From contig CM042544.1 in NCBI GenBank assembly GCA_023630585.1, positions 15,361,756 to 15,425,755 of the forward strand: 64,000 nucleotides of DNA, written 5' to 3'. The notes under the pieces were generated by a model. That model saw only the letters and a list, made by a program, of their open reading frames with translations, was not told where the DNA came from and searched no databases. The translations under genes were made by a program, and so were the position numbers. This DNA comes from Cranoglanis bouderius. Taxonomy: Eukaryota > Chordata > Actinopteri > Siluriformes > Cranoglanididae. Shown in pieces: positions 25,565 through 35,639 of this stretch. The number at the start of each line of letters is the position of its first letter. The first letter of the stretch is position 1.

Positions 25565-28500
25565 TACTGTGAGTGTGTGAGTGAGTGTGAGTGAATGAGT
25601 GAGAGAGAATGAATGAGTGACCAACTGAGTATATGAGAGAGTGAATGAGTGAGAGTGAGTATGTGAGTCTGAGTGAGAAAGAGAGAGTATATGAGTGAGA
25701 GAGTAAATGAGTGATTGAGTGTGAATGAGGTGAGAGTGAGTGAGTGAGGTGATAATGACTGAGAGAGTGAGTGTAAGTGAGAGAGTGAGTGAGCCTCATA
25801 AATACTACCATCAAAAACAAAAAGGGCAGAATCTTTGCTTGCTTTGTAGACTGAAAGCAATGAAGGCATGAAAGACTGATGTTTAAACTCCTCCAGTCCG
25901 CTATTGGAGGGAAAGTGTACAATATCATTACAGTTTTTCTCCATTACTTAAACACATTTGTCCACTCTGACATTACATTTTCAAAACAGTTAACACACAG
26001 GCTAAAACTGAAACTGTAACACTTACGAAACATTAAAAACATGCAACAAAAGCAAATATTTTTCATCAAACACCACAATTAATTAATATTTTATTTCAAT
26101 CAATCATTACACAAAGGACAACATAATACAAAATACAGCTATCAATATGAAATATATGATGCTTTTCAAATTCAGAAACGCTGAATACTGTAAAAAAAAA
26201 AAAAAGAAAAAAAAGAAAAAAGCAACCAAAGGAAACTTATGTGTGGAAATATCTAAAAAAGAAAATAAAGAGTTGAAATAGTCAGAACTTCACATTTAGT
26301 CCATTTGTTCCTGACGATTATGCCACAGGTTCTCATCAAATTCGCATTGGATGCTTTCCCTTGCAATGCACTGAGGGAAATACCTCCTTGAATGGCATAT
26401 CCATCCCTGGCAGTCCTCTGTACCTATTGCCAGGCAATCAGCAGGGAGGAATTGTATCATCATACGGGGCTGTACTGCAAGCCATTCATTCACAAGGCGA
26501 GAGTGGTGGATTAATTCATTCAGTGCATCAAGAAATGTGATGAGGCGTTCTGTATTGTATGGGCCGATAGTTGGTATGTGGCAAAGGACACCATCATTGG
26601 AGATGGCAGCACACATCGTGATATTGCCGCCCCTCTGACCTGGCACTGTAACAGTGGCCCTCTGCCCAGTGATGTTCCTCCCGTGTCTCCTCACTTTACA
26701 GAGGTTGAAGCCGGCTTCATCCATATAAATGAATTTGTGATGTGCTCCTTCAGCTTCAAGCTCCGTTATTCTCTAAGAAAAAAAGCAAATTCATCAAATT
26801 TCTTTTGAATGGAAATCTGTACAGCTGCTTCATTCTGACATGGTTTCGCTTAAGGACTATCAATAGTTGCCAAAGTCACACTGTTGATATTTCTAACTGC
26901 TCCCTGATCTGCAGTTACTGCTGACTGGATTTCACGGCGTCTGATCGCATTGTTTGCCACGACCATATCTACAGTGGCAGCCTCCTGTTCAACACTAAAG
27001 ATCTTTCCTCTGCCACCAGTGTGTGGTAGTGTGTGGATTCTATAAAGTTGACATTATGACAGTCACATAAATGGGATTGATGAAACATTACTGTAGACGC
27101 AGTTTGTTCTGTCAACAGGGCAATACAGTAAAGCTGAAATATACAGTGATATACAGAAACATTGTGACTTACCTTCTCATTCCGAAAAAGCCTGACAATA
27201 GATGCCACAGTGCTCCGACTCAGAATGGGCTGGACCCTTTGTCCAGCCTCTCCACCCTCTTGCTGCGGCTCCTCCACCACACATGCAAACTCCTCTTCCT
27301 CGGGCCCCTCTGCCATCGCCTCTTACTCTCCTTCTCCTTCAAATAGCAACACAGAGGTGGTATCTTTTATAGATGGATGAGGACTGATTGCTGATTGAAG
27401 AGTTTCACACAGGTACATTAGAGATTCATAATTATGCAAGCAATTGTTCAACACAGTTAATCCAATAGAGTTTGGGGTCTTTTAATGAGATCTGTGGTAA
27501 CTTTTTTGACAAAGGGTGTGAAAAATGTGTGAAACAAATGAAAAAGTGTTAAGACATTTACAAGAGAAGACTTCTGCTGTGCTAAGAAGGTGATGATGAA
27601 GATCAAGTGCATCCCAGTTTCAGTAAGCGTGTCTTAGCAAATGAGAAAAACTGTAATACCCCCATCACCCTCATGGACTCGCACCATAGCGTCCCGTAGG
27701 TCTGCGTTAGCGGATGCCACCAAAGTGTGGACTCGGAGGAGGGCCACAAGGGCGGAGTGTGCCATTTGGGACAGGGGGACAGATTGAGAACATACACCAG
27801 CACAGTATGTCTTCTGACGTAACACATCACAAAAACATTTATTTTGTAATTTCTTTTCTTCAATGCATAATGTGCTGTGTAAAGACAAATTCCAAGTCAG
27901 TTAGTGTTAATATGTTGGTAATATTTTTCTTTTTCAACATACTTCAAAAAACGTCTTTTCTTCTAGCAAGATACAAACATCTACTGTAGCTTTAGGGTCA
28001 TACACTCACTGAGCACTAATTTAGGAACGCTATACTAATAATAGGTAGGGCCTCTCTTTGCTCTCAAAACAGCATCAGTTCTTCATGGCATGGATTCTAC
28101 AAGATGTTGGAAACATTCCTTTGAGATTCTGGTCCATGTTGACATGTTTGCATCACACAGTTCCTGCAGATTTTTCAGGTGCACTTTCATGTGGCAAATC
28201 TCCTGTTCTACCACATCCCAAAGGTGTTCTATTGGATTCAGATCCGGTGACTGGGAAGGCCGCTGAAGAACACTGAACTCATTGTCACATTGTGACATGG
28301 TGCATTATCATGCTGGAAGTAGCCTGTGCCCACTGCAGCCTCAGCTTTCTGTTCTTCGTTGACAGAAGTGGAACCCGACATAGTCTTCTGCTGTTGTAGC
28401 CCATCCGCCTTAAGGTTCGACGTGCTGTGCATTTTGAGATGCTTTTCTGCTCACCACAATTTTACAGAATGGTTAGCTGAGTTACTGGTAATGGTTAGGT

Positions 28501-29629
28501 TATGGTAATGGTTAGGTTAGCCTTTCTGTCAGTTCGAACCAGTCTGGCTATTCTCTGTTGACCTCTCTCATCAACAAGGCATTTTCGTCCACAGAACTGC
28601 TGCTCACTGAATGTTTTTTCTTTATTGCACCATTCTGAGTAAACTCTAGAGATTGTTGTGCATGAAAATCAGCAGTTATAGAAATACTCAAACCAGCCTG
28701 TCCAGCACCAACAATCATGCCACGGTCAAAATCACTTAGATCACATATTTTCCCCATTACCTGAAGCTGCTGGCCTGTATCTGCATGATTTTGTGCACTG
28801 CACTGCTGCCAAACGATTGGCTGATTAGATAATTGCATGAATGAGTAGGTGTACAGTTGTTCCTAATAAAGTCCCCAGTGAGTGTAGTTAACCCACTGCC
28901 TGTGACATGCAGTTTTGTCTTTGCTACTTAGAGGCAACTAGTTTAATAAATACATAGTTAATAAATCAATAGACTTGCCACTATGTTTTCTTATGGAATT
29001 GTACAAAATATAAACAAAATGTTCACTCTCAAATATTTAAATAGCAGGAAAACACATTGGTGAGAAATATCTGTTCTAAATTTTACTGTAATAAAGAACT
29101 GTAAGTATATAAATCATGAATTAAGTATAATAGCACAGAAAGGGGAAGAAAATTCTCCTCTGACATCTCTCATCAGCAAAGCGATCCTGCCATCTTTGCT
29201 GCTCACTGGATTTTGTGTAAACTTTAGTGACTGTTGTGTGTGAAAGATCAGCAGTTTCTGACTTACTCAAACCAGCCCATATGGCACCAACATTCATGTC
29301 ACAGTCATTCCGATGTTTGTATGAAATTTAACTGAAGCTCTTCACTTGTATCTGTATGATTTTATGCATTGTGCTGCTGCCACATGATTGGGTCACTGGA
29401 TAATTACATAAAGAAGCAAGGGTACAGGTATTCCTATTAAAGTGGCCAGTCAGTGTATGTGTAACTAAACAAGTTGTTTTTATTTATTGGCAGCTACTGG
29501 GCCCGTGGCCAGCCTCAACGAGACTCTCAACACTCCTGTGCACTGCTAAAGGCAGAGAGGTCACAAACGAACAACTGGTTTTCAAACCCGTGTGAGGTGT
29601 TTTCACATTACATCTGCCAGAGAGGTTAA
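14597..29629 (+). CDS. Gene A: type II C-type lectin-like receptor (8 coding exons)
   Basis: Joining eight exons with correct splice sites and matching phases gives a 319-residue type II membrane protein without a signal peptide. Residues 1-130 are a lysine/glutamate-rich cytoplasmic tail with YCKL motifs at Tyr62 and Tyr106. Residues 142-160 are an uncharged membrane helix (ISAVFIILSLLLLAVVLAL), so pairing with a charged adaptor is not suggested. Residues 164-190 form a stalk and 191-319 a C-type lectin-like domain with WIGL and all six expected cysteines. The calcium/sugar motifs EPN/QPD and WND are absent (QPQ and NWF instead), so carbohydrate binding of the classical kind is doubtful. Teleost relatives include CD209-like and ILLR-type (immune-related lectin-like) receptors; I cannot choose. 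It is probably an immune-cell surface receptor. Confidence 0.88.
14906..15061 (+). CDS. Gene A exon 2 (first tyrosine module)
   Basis: The phase 1-1 exon encodes a Glu/Lys run followed by TNVYCKLKNPTEDIYNVS. Compared with gene B, about 10 bases including the usual acceptor (taaaag/ct) are missing. The only in-frame acceptor I see is gagaaag/ag, which drops three residues. Donor gtaata follows 15061. Because the exon is symmetric, skipping it would also keep the frame. Confidence 0.7.
15090..15435. repeat. Foldback: rearranged inverted copy of gene A 5' sequence
   Basis: A near-perfect palindrome is centred near 15138 (attttatatatatataaaat). The right arm is the reverse complement of three separated upstream pieces joined end to end: about 15096-15132, 14855-14930 (intron 1 end and start of exon 2) and 13951-14064 (upstream of the promoter). 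About 55 bases of a Tc1-like end (ttccaatacttttg ... ggactgta) follow. Confidence 0.8.
15645..15776 (+). CDS. Gene A exon 3 (second tyrosine module)
   Basis: Acceptor cataaaag/ct and donor g/gtaata, phase 1-1, 132 bases. It encodes DDVYCKLKDPSENVYMAA after a charged run and is clearly a relative of exon 2. The two probably arose by exon duplication. Confidence 0.85.
16301..16418. repeat. Long nested hairpin
   Basis: 37-base arms at 16301-16337 and 16382-16418 (core cagactcacctgattctatc) are nearly perfect complements. The loop itself holds a second small hairpin (gtgcatttg / caaatgcac). It may be a miniature foldback element. Confidence 0.85.
16946..17170 (+). repeat. Dispersed teleost repeat (SINE/LINE-tail type)
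   Basis: Starts near attcagttcagttttatttg and includes atagcgcttttaacaatgga and cccaaagcagctttacagaa. I know this motif as a common interspersed repeat in fish DNA, but I am unsure of its family. Confidence 0.6.
17410..17508 (+). CDS. Gene A transmembrane exon
   Basis: Acceptor tatttag/at and donor t/gtgagt, phase 1-1, 99 bases. Encodes DVYRKVRLYKR and then a hydrophobic helix ending in LALSMK. Basic residues before the helix fit a type II (N-in) orientation. Confidence 0.9.
17781..18095 (-). pseudogene. Fragment of a repetitive unknown protein, gene A intron
   Basis: The minus strand reads FQYLRQMFGAGLDIEIKQVI, then FEELLVGPERIAWKAYKNV and FLGNYSAPTT. It resembles a protein of unknown function present in many copies in fish genomes. 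The gene B intron (46610-46849) has a complementary C-terminal piece. It probably inserted before the A/B duplication and decayed differently in each. I do not know its function. Confidence 0.45.
19012..19092 (+). CDS. Gene A stalk exon
   Basis: Acceptor cctcag/ta and donor g/gtaaaa, phase 1-1, 81 bases. It encodes a short proline-rich neck (NEVQSSQKCPVLPAEG...) with one cysteine that could support dimerisation. No heptad pattern is evident. Confidence 0.85.
19228..19379 (+). CDS. Gene A lectin domain exon 1
   Basis: Phase 1 to 0, 152 bases. It encodes CAVCGKGWLKFGNSCYF, RLTWQDSREDCQKKGGDLVV and IDNEGLQ. The extra N-terminal cysteine makes this a long-form C-type lectin fold. The donor g/gttaat runs directly into a (TCAA)n tract. 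Confidence 0.9.
19380..19527. repeat. (TCAA)n microsatellite at the splice donor
   Basis: The tetranucleotide array starts at the intron's fifth base and spans about 140 bases. The gene B counterpart (48154-48192) is much shorter, so the tract expanded or shrank after duplication. Confidence 0.9.
19624..19724 (+). CDS. Gene A lectin domain exon 2
   Basis: Acceptor actgtag/ag and donor ag/gtgagt, phase 0 to 2, 101 bases. It carries the WIGL signature (MLYWIGLHYSEKQQWMW) and INNTALTQ. The loop expected to hold EPN or QPD begins at the junction with the last exon. Confidence 0.9.
20336..20820. mobile_element. Tc1-related short element, gene A copy
   Basis: Left end tacactatataaccaaa and right end ttggccatattttgtgta are inverted relatives. 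Gene B carries it at the same intronic position (49029-49636), so insertion preceded the duplication. Confidence 0.7.
20821..21577 (-). mobile_element. Tc1-like element, family IV, gene A copy (truncated)
   Basis: Begins cacccatgtgaaaaagtaat. The minus strand encodes transposase pieces: 21373-21044 (GGGSVMVWGCFAASGPGRL) and 21140-20931 (WPSQCPDLSPIEMLWEDLKQ). The element breaks off at about 21577 where foreign sequence begins. The gene B homologue continues to about 50700. Confidence 0.85.
21578..22284. other. Inserted sequence in gene A last intron, no gene
   Basis: Absent from the equivalent gene B intron. Contains a short (ACT)n tract near 21626-21656 and AT-rich sequence. No ends or coding potential were recognised. 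Confidence 0.4.
22285..24840. mobile_element. DNA element with long subterminal inverted repeats
   Basis: Arms at about 22340-22435 and 24535-24633 are inverted relatives (cgaaaggacaaaaaat and attttttgtcctttcg; taaacacattatttcgtg and its inverse). The outer left part contains ggggccgttcacatatcgtg. The interior is AT-rich and shows no transposase, so it is non-autonomous; superfamily unknown. Exact borders are uncertain. Confidence 0.6.
25510..25797. repeat. (GA)n and GAGT-rich simple repeat
   Basis: Pure GA units at about 25515-25559 grade into gagtgagtgagag-type repeats to about 25797. The 204- and 168-codon minus-strand frames rich in Ser/Leu/His are products of the repeat. Confidence 0.9.
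25931..27653 (-). mobile_element. Tc1/mariner-superfamily element with DDE_3-type transposase
   Basis: Ends cagtttttctccatta and the inverse atgagaaaaactg are each flanked by TA. The minus strand carries a broken transposase. It starts near 27316-27169 (QPILSRSTVASIVRLFRNEK, a helix-turn-helix-like start). The catalytic part at 26724-26296 reads MDEAGFNLCKVRRHGRNITG, QRATVTVPGQRGGNITMCAA and GPYNTERLITFLD. The segment that should hold the last catalytic acidic residue appears deleted (FLPADCLA). This is the IS630-like group with a DDE_3 domain, inactive. Confidence 0.75.
28003..28887 (-). mobile_element. Tc1-like element, family V, gene A copy
   Basis: Ends cactcactgagcac and gttcctaataaagt...cagtgagtg are inverted relatives. 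The minus strand keeps SQSPDLNPIEHLWDVVEQEI (28298-28083) and an N-terminal remnant (DLSDFDRGMIVGARWAGLSI-like, 28838-28548). Gene B has a shorter homologue at 50934-51490. A second degraded end of the same family follows at 29161-29455 (gene B 51694-51992). Confidence 0.8.
29494..29629 (+). CDS. Gene A lectin domain exon 3 and stop
   Basis: Acceptor ttggcag/ct, phase 2, 136 bases to TAA at 29627-29629. Encodes YWARGQPQRDSQHSCALL, then TNNWFSNPCEVFSHYICQRG. The last three conserved cysteines are present. QPQ and NWF replace the calcium-ligand motifs. It differs from gene B at three residues (T/M, P/R, F/L). Confidence 0.9.
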
Positions 29630-30835
29630 AAGTGGAGAATGATCAACCATAACCATCACATACATCTGCTACATTTGCCTTTAATATAATCATTTTACTC
29701 TTTTACTTAACTTTTTACAAATGCAGTTCATAAATGGTAACAAATACAGAATCAGTACATGAAAAAATCCTGTTCTGTGATGCACAATCAAGTAGACGTT
29801 ATGTATTTTTGCAACATATTCATTGAAAGTGGCTCTGTGCTTATATTACTTGTAATTGTAATGTTTTTAATTGCACTGATACTTTGCACTAATTTTTATA
29901 AGTTTGCAGAATGTATTTTAAAATATATATATTATAAATATATACCTATATGTAGTTGCCTTTGAAATAAGTAGCGAGATGATGATGGTGTCTTTACAGT
30001 CATTCAATTTAAAATACAATAAAATTTCTAACTTTTTCACCATAAAGTAGTATTCACTCATTAAAATAATGAAATGATTATAAGTTGTACAGAATCATTA
30101 TACTTCTGCATCTTGCATGCTTTTCCTGTCTGCCGAGTCTTGGGCCTTGGTCGTTTCTTTCACTTCCCTCTTTCTTGTCTGAGTCATCATATTTTGTGAA
30201 CACATCAACATACTGTCTGATCTTCTGCATAACTGGTCAGTGCAGTCCTCCACTCTGAAATAAATACAGTGTTAAATGAGATAAGTGTTAATACTACGAT
30301 TATGATTTATATCATAATATCATGATGTGATTAATATGGTCATGATCATAATATTATTAGCCATCATGCTTGTGTTCCTTACCAGAGGTACTAGTGGTCT
30401 CCCAGGCCATAGTGCAAACCACACATGCCCAGCCTTGGTTACAAACACCGCAGCAGCCGATGTTCCTGAATCAAAGAGGTGGCTACCATCTACACAGAAC
30501 CCACAGTAAACTGTAAACAGTCATTCAAACTGACACGGTGAACTGCATTCAATGCCACAAAGCTGTCTAAACTGACACTAGGTTTAGGTTTGCCATTTCT
30601 AGTTTTTTTTTTTTTATACCTACCTGGGACCTCCAGAGTTCATCTCCCGTGTAACCGGGTGTCACTCACCATGGTCCTGAGGAGACTGAGTAAGAGGAGA
30701 TGGGACATCACACTGAAGCAGCAGAAGACCACTTGCGCAATAGTGTGGTCCACAGACAAATCATTCCCACAGTCAGCTCAAACATAGTGAAGAGTGTAAT
30801 GGGGTACATCGCTGGTGTGGACAGATGATTTTTCA
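29630..30835 (+). other. Gene A 3'UTR and downstream, near-identical to gene B
   Basis: Matches 52167-53369 with about three substitutions and small indels by eye. The last 200 bases include a remnant of the Gypsy-type sequence whose continuation is preserved after gene B. It ends abruptly at 30835, where the DIRS-bearing segment starts. Confidence 0.75.
30018..30023 (+). terminator. Gene A polyadenylation signal
   Basis: First AATAAA after the stop codon, about 390 bases downstream. The same signal is at 52555-52560 in gene B. Confidence 0.5.
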
Positions 30836-33800
30836 ATCACCCCCCCCCCCGGCCCCCCGCCTTACATCTTGTTTAGCTAATAAACCTACAATTGAAATAA
30901 CAGGAACAACTGCTTTGAGGTCAGCTGCTTTAAAAAAAAACCTGCCATGTTACTTAAAGAGATAAAGATTGATGAGTTCATTCCAGGGTTTAATACAAAG
31001 CCACATGACTTCAGTATGTGCCTATTCAATAATTTTTTTCACAGACACATCACATTTATGCTGCTGACACATCTTGTTAGGGAGGCGGTGTCCTCAAAGC
31101 ATGGTCCTCAAAAGCTTCAGTAGTATGGGTTTATCATGGGGGAGTATAATTTCCACAGTGTTAACATCATACCTGTTGAAATTATACTCCCCTCCCCCAA
31201 CACAGGTTTACAAGAGCAAAGACACACCACATTGATTCTGCTGACACAATTTTGACAGAGCGTTTCGGTTACATTTGTGTTAGGTTTTAAAAATATTGAA
31301 TCTCCGGGTTACAATTCCTAGGAAGAGAGAAAGTGAGAGTGTACAAGAAAGACGGCGCCCTCGCCCCGCTGCACGCTTCCTGCACCAAGCGCTTTGGAGA
31401 GTTTGCCAAATGACACACAGACACACAAAGTTCAAATGGCAGAATCTCTCTTTATTCAAAGAAAAGGCAGCATATAATAATAATAATTGTCAGTTTGAGT
31501 GCTATCACTGATTTAGACTGACGACTTCCACCCATGTCTAATGATTTATACCCAGAACAAATAACACACAACAAAGACAACACACAACAAAGACAACAGA
31601 AAGGTGCAATGTGGCAGTAAAGATATTTTCAAACAGCAAGAGGATCAGAAAGAGAGAAAGAAAAATAAAATAAAAAATAAAAAATAGTGTGTGTGACTGA
31701 GATGGGCTCGGTTTATCCTCCTGTTTCAAAATTCTTTGAACAATAGGGTTATACCATCTATATTTACAACAATGCCGCTAGAAACACTACCCAGATAGCA
31801 AATGACAGCTGGCCCACATACCGTATGGAATGACGGTAATGACTCAACCTGAGTGTGGCTGGCTTCTGTGCCAAATGTGGGCCCAGACAAAACAAGCCAA
31901 AACTCAGCCTAAAACCAGCTTGTTGTGTGAGGGCCAGATACGGCCCATATGACCTTTGCCATTGCCAGAACTGAACCACATGTGCCATAGTTGGCATATC
32001 GAATATTTATGCGACGCATGCAGTACAATTGGGATGCATGAGATATCTACTTCAAGGCAAAGTAAACAAATTAAAATTATTCTTACCTCTCAGTAGATAT
32101 CCCGGATCGAGCCCACATAAAACTGTTCCTAAGAATTCCTAAGAAGAAAGAAAGTGAGAGTACACAAGAAAGACGGCGCCCTCGCCCTGCTGCACGCTTC
32201 CTGCACCAAGTGCTTGGGAGAGTTTGCCAAATGACACACAGACACACAAAGTTCACCTGTAGATTCAATGGGATGAGTAAAACAGTACTTTACTACAAAA
32301 CACAGTGTGAACTAATAAGAAATTTCAACAGCACAAACGTCATGGCTCTGAAGTTCAGGCAGCAGGGCATTCATTTCATTTCAATTTTTAAAAATTATTT
32401 GTTATTTTGCTTTGGCAACTGGTAACTTTATTCCTAATCCTGTCGAAGCCTCTGCAGTTTCAAGTTGAATGGTTCAAATATTTGTTCGGTATTTCACTAT
32501 AGGAAACGCCTCGGGCATGACCGATCCTGGAAACACCAATAACACCACGTCTGTCAGTTGACAGAACAATCACGGCTGTCATGAGGGAATCTTGCCTCCC
32601 TAACATATAAAAACGCTGCTGAAGGTCTCTTCATCATTCTCATTCTCTTCCCTGATCAAACTGGAAGCTATCCTCAGCAAGACCCGCTAAGGATAGTTGC
32701 TCAACAGTTCATAGACAAGATGTAAAGGTACGTCGCTGAACGCGGCTGATTTTGCTAGTGGGTGTATTCACTGTTACGGTGAATAGCTTATTATTTGCTT
32801 GGGATACATTAAGAGAATTAAGTAGAAAGTATGCTTCACTTTTTATGCATATGCTAGGAACAGCGTACAAGTACGTGTGATGCAAATTTCGTCATCAGCA
32901 GAGTACGGGGGTACTGTATGCCTGCCGCCAGATTTTTCTAACCGCGCGTACTTTGTATTTTGTACACGCTGTTTGCACACACGCATTTAATTCTTTTGCA
33001 CTATTTAGTTGTTCCACAAGGAGGAAACATTGACCCAGGGCCGTTGATTCTCAAGGCAGTCAGAAAAAAACGTAATAAACGGAAGAGACGGCACGAGTGA
33101 ATTCACCATCCCTCACTCTTTTCTGGTCGCACCATCTTCTCTTTTGCTTTTTTAAAATTTCTTCTTCCTCTAGTAAGAACAAGTGAATGGCGACCACTAG
33201 TTCTGCAGGTGGTGGAGCAAAGGTGAAAGAAACCTCGCATCAGTGAACATGTGGCTTGATGATTTCGGGCAAGGATTCCCATCCCCTGTGCATTGCATGC
33301 CTGGGGGTGAAACATGCTCAGGTCGGCACCCATGAACCGCGAGTGTTGTCCCCACTGTACTCTCTTACCGTAAGGGTGTTGGAGAGAAGAGTGCAAGTTG
33401 TGGACGCTAATAAAGGACAACCCTGCCTTTCTCCATTGCCCTGTGCCATGCAGTTGGGGCGAATTAATGGACGATGTCTCCCCTGAGCTGCCTCCCTTCT
33501 TCATACTGAACACTTTAGCTGGCGAAGGCAAGGAGGAGAATGACGACAATGCTATTGCTTGTCTATTAGATGAGGAGAGAGAGGAGGATGAAGACTATGC
33601 AATCCTCCCACCGAATCTCTCTTGGCCAGGCAGTGCGTTGAGTGAGGGGTCCCCCTCCACAGTTCAGGCGGAGCTCGATTTGATTGAAATGTGTCGGATG
33701 GCAGCGGTAAAACTCTTTTGGAGTTTTGGCAGCAGGTGGGGCAGGGAGTGGAGAGAGATCTTTATGATGGCAAGAGACTGCCTTTTCATGACCCCAGCTG

Positions 33801-34000
33801 TCAAACAGCTCATTCCCACAGTCCCCATGCGTGTTTCAGAGATGAAACGTTTTTGGGATAAACCCATATCACACAGGGTTCCTGTTAAAGGATTTTCTAT
33901 GCTGGACGTCCACAATATAGAGGACTTATGGCTGTCAAATCCCCCTCCACTGTCAATGGCTCATCATCTCCACCCTAATCACAGGGCAGTGTTTTCTTCC
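30836..34000 (+). repeat. Large duplicated segment, copy 1
   Basis: Collinear and about 99% identical with 61010-64000, which is cut by the window end. It starts in a poly-C/G tract, includes a hairpin (31136-31199), two direct 120-base repeats (31312-31433 and 32136-32253) and the left part of the DIRS-like element. This marks tandem duplication of a block larger than a single transposon. Confidence 0.9.
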
Positions 34001-34613
34001 ACCTCGGCTTTGTTTGCCAGGACGTCCGGAGCACTTAACAGCCTTGGTTTTCTAAAACATCTATTGATCTTCAGCCTTGGCAGTGAGGGCTCTTAATGTC
34101 ACCTCTCTCCTCACCGATTATCAAGTGGAGCTCATGGAGGAGATGGGGAGGCAAATGGATGCCGGGCCACCAAACCCGGCTCTCTGGGAAGAAATCTGCT
34201 TCATTGCAGATCTCAACCTGAGAACATCTAGGGGTGCGGTCCAGAGCTGTGGTTGCAGTATGGGACTGGCAGTGGTGGGCGAGCGGGCTCTGTGGCTGGT
34301 GCAGTCGGGGCTGTCAGACAGAGAGAAGGTGGATTCAGTCACTGCCATGAGGTGGCAATTTGATCTGAGGAAACAGGAGGGCGAGGCTTTCCAAACCTGT
34401 CTTCCTCACAAATTCACTGCTAGAACTCCTCAGCCAGCATGCCCCAGCATTGCACCCCTCCTGGAGTCAGGCTTTAGGTGCCCCAGTCCTCCTCCCGGCC
34501 TCAGCAGTCAAAGACTCAGTTTAAGCCATCTCAACCAAGGTGAAAATCTTCCTTTATGTCAGCGGCAGCTAGATATTGGTCAGCTATCTAATTCGCTCTT
34601 CTACCCAAGATGA
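33256..34613 (+). pseudogene. DIRS ORF1 (gag-like), broken
   Basis: Three overlapping frames together resemble the first ORF of DIRS elements. There is a zinc-finger-like start at 33256 (CIACLGVKHAQVGTHE), an acidic stretch and PPNLSWPGSALSEG at 33398-34096, and FDLRKQEGEAFQTCLPHK at 34077-34613. At least two frameshifts separate them. The 63440-64000 copy repeats the beginning. Confidence 0.65.
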
Positions 34614-34857
34614 TGGGACGAGCAACAGCACACGTGGAGTATCTGTTGTTATCCTCCTGTGAAGAGTGTGACCATTTTCTTCCCCTCCTGCCAAGAGAAG
34701 ACGTTGGACAGGAGAACCGTTCACAAAAATGTCAGAATTCTCTTCTGACCAATTCAGTTGCGGTTTTGGCACAAGTTTCCCCAGTGCCCGCAGAGAAATT
34801 CTCCCGCTCCACCCACAGGGTTGCAATGGAGAGAAAACCACTTTATTGAGCAAAAGA

Positions 34858-35028
34858 GCAACTCAGATAGTGCTACTAGAGGACAGCAGTCAGGGCTTTT
34901 GCTCCCAGTACTTTCTCATTCCCAAGAGGGGGGGAGGTCTCCGTCCCATTCTGGATTTGCGGAACCTCAACAAACACCACTTACTGTATGCAGTGGCAAA
35001 TTGGGCATCGCCTCACACTTTTGTCTGA
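34858..35028 (+). pseudogene. DIRS reverse transcriptase, first conserved block only
   Basis: Reads TQIVLLEDSSQGFCSQYFL and IPKRGGGLRPILDLRNLNKH, the opening fingers region typical of DIRS/Ngaro polymerases. The catalytic YLDD region is absent. The frame ends where unrelated sequence begins. Confidence 0.8.
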
Positions 35029-35639
35029 TTTTTCAGGCTGGATGATACAGAGAATGGAATTAAATTTGTATCAAAAGTATTGAACGTAACTTTTCAAGAA
35101 ACAAACAAAAATATGCAATGAGAAAGAAGAAAAACACTCAGTGACAAAAATTTAACATGGTCTTCAAATAAACAGCATTCTTTATTAACTGTTTTCTAAG
35201 CTTTGTTTTTGCTAATCATGGTTTATGAATGCGCTGCCAATGTTTCCATTTACACTTTCACAGTTTTCGTTTACGCTCCACAAGTTTACTTTCGCCATTC
35301 TGGCACAAATCTCACGTGTGGGCGGGGCTTAATAGTGATTTACTCTCATTGGCTAGTGAGATTTGGATCAACAGCTCCCTGACTAGGAAATAGAGACTTC
35401 AGTGTTGCGAATTTTGGAGAGCGTTCTGGATGCAGTTTTCTGTATAGTTATAGTCTTTGTGCTTCGTGGTGGAAATTACTTCCTTACTTAAGTAATCAGA
35501 ATATTAGTTCATAATTAATATTTGAGGTATGGGTAGTATCATACAACAATTTTTTCGAGATGAGCTCTCGGGAGTGGCACGGAGCATCGTCGTCGTCATC
35601 ATGAACTTCATCCTCCTCCTCCTCAGCTGGACCAGCACT

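Larger units (their letters stand above)
25017..27779. mobile_element. DNA element with tgtcccaaatggcacact ends, host of a nested transposon
   Basis: Left end cccctgtcccaaatggcaca and right end tgtgccatttgggacagggg are exact inverted complements over more than 20 bases. Subterminal words (gtggcc) also match. Inside lies a separate Tc1-type element (25931-27653) and a long GA-rich repeat. A non-autonomous element with a later insertion is the simplest reading. Confidence 0.65.

Noticed and set aside
25330..25944. 204-codon minus-strand open frame rich in Ser, Leu and His
   Set aside because: It runs through the (GA)n/GAGT repeat, and there is no domain outside the repeat.
33398..34613. Two long overlapping frames as a novel gene
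   Set aside because: They lie between DIRS inverted repeats, match DIRS ORF1 style, and are followed by a DIRS reverse transcriptase block.
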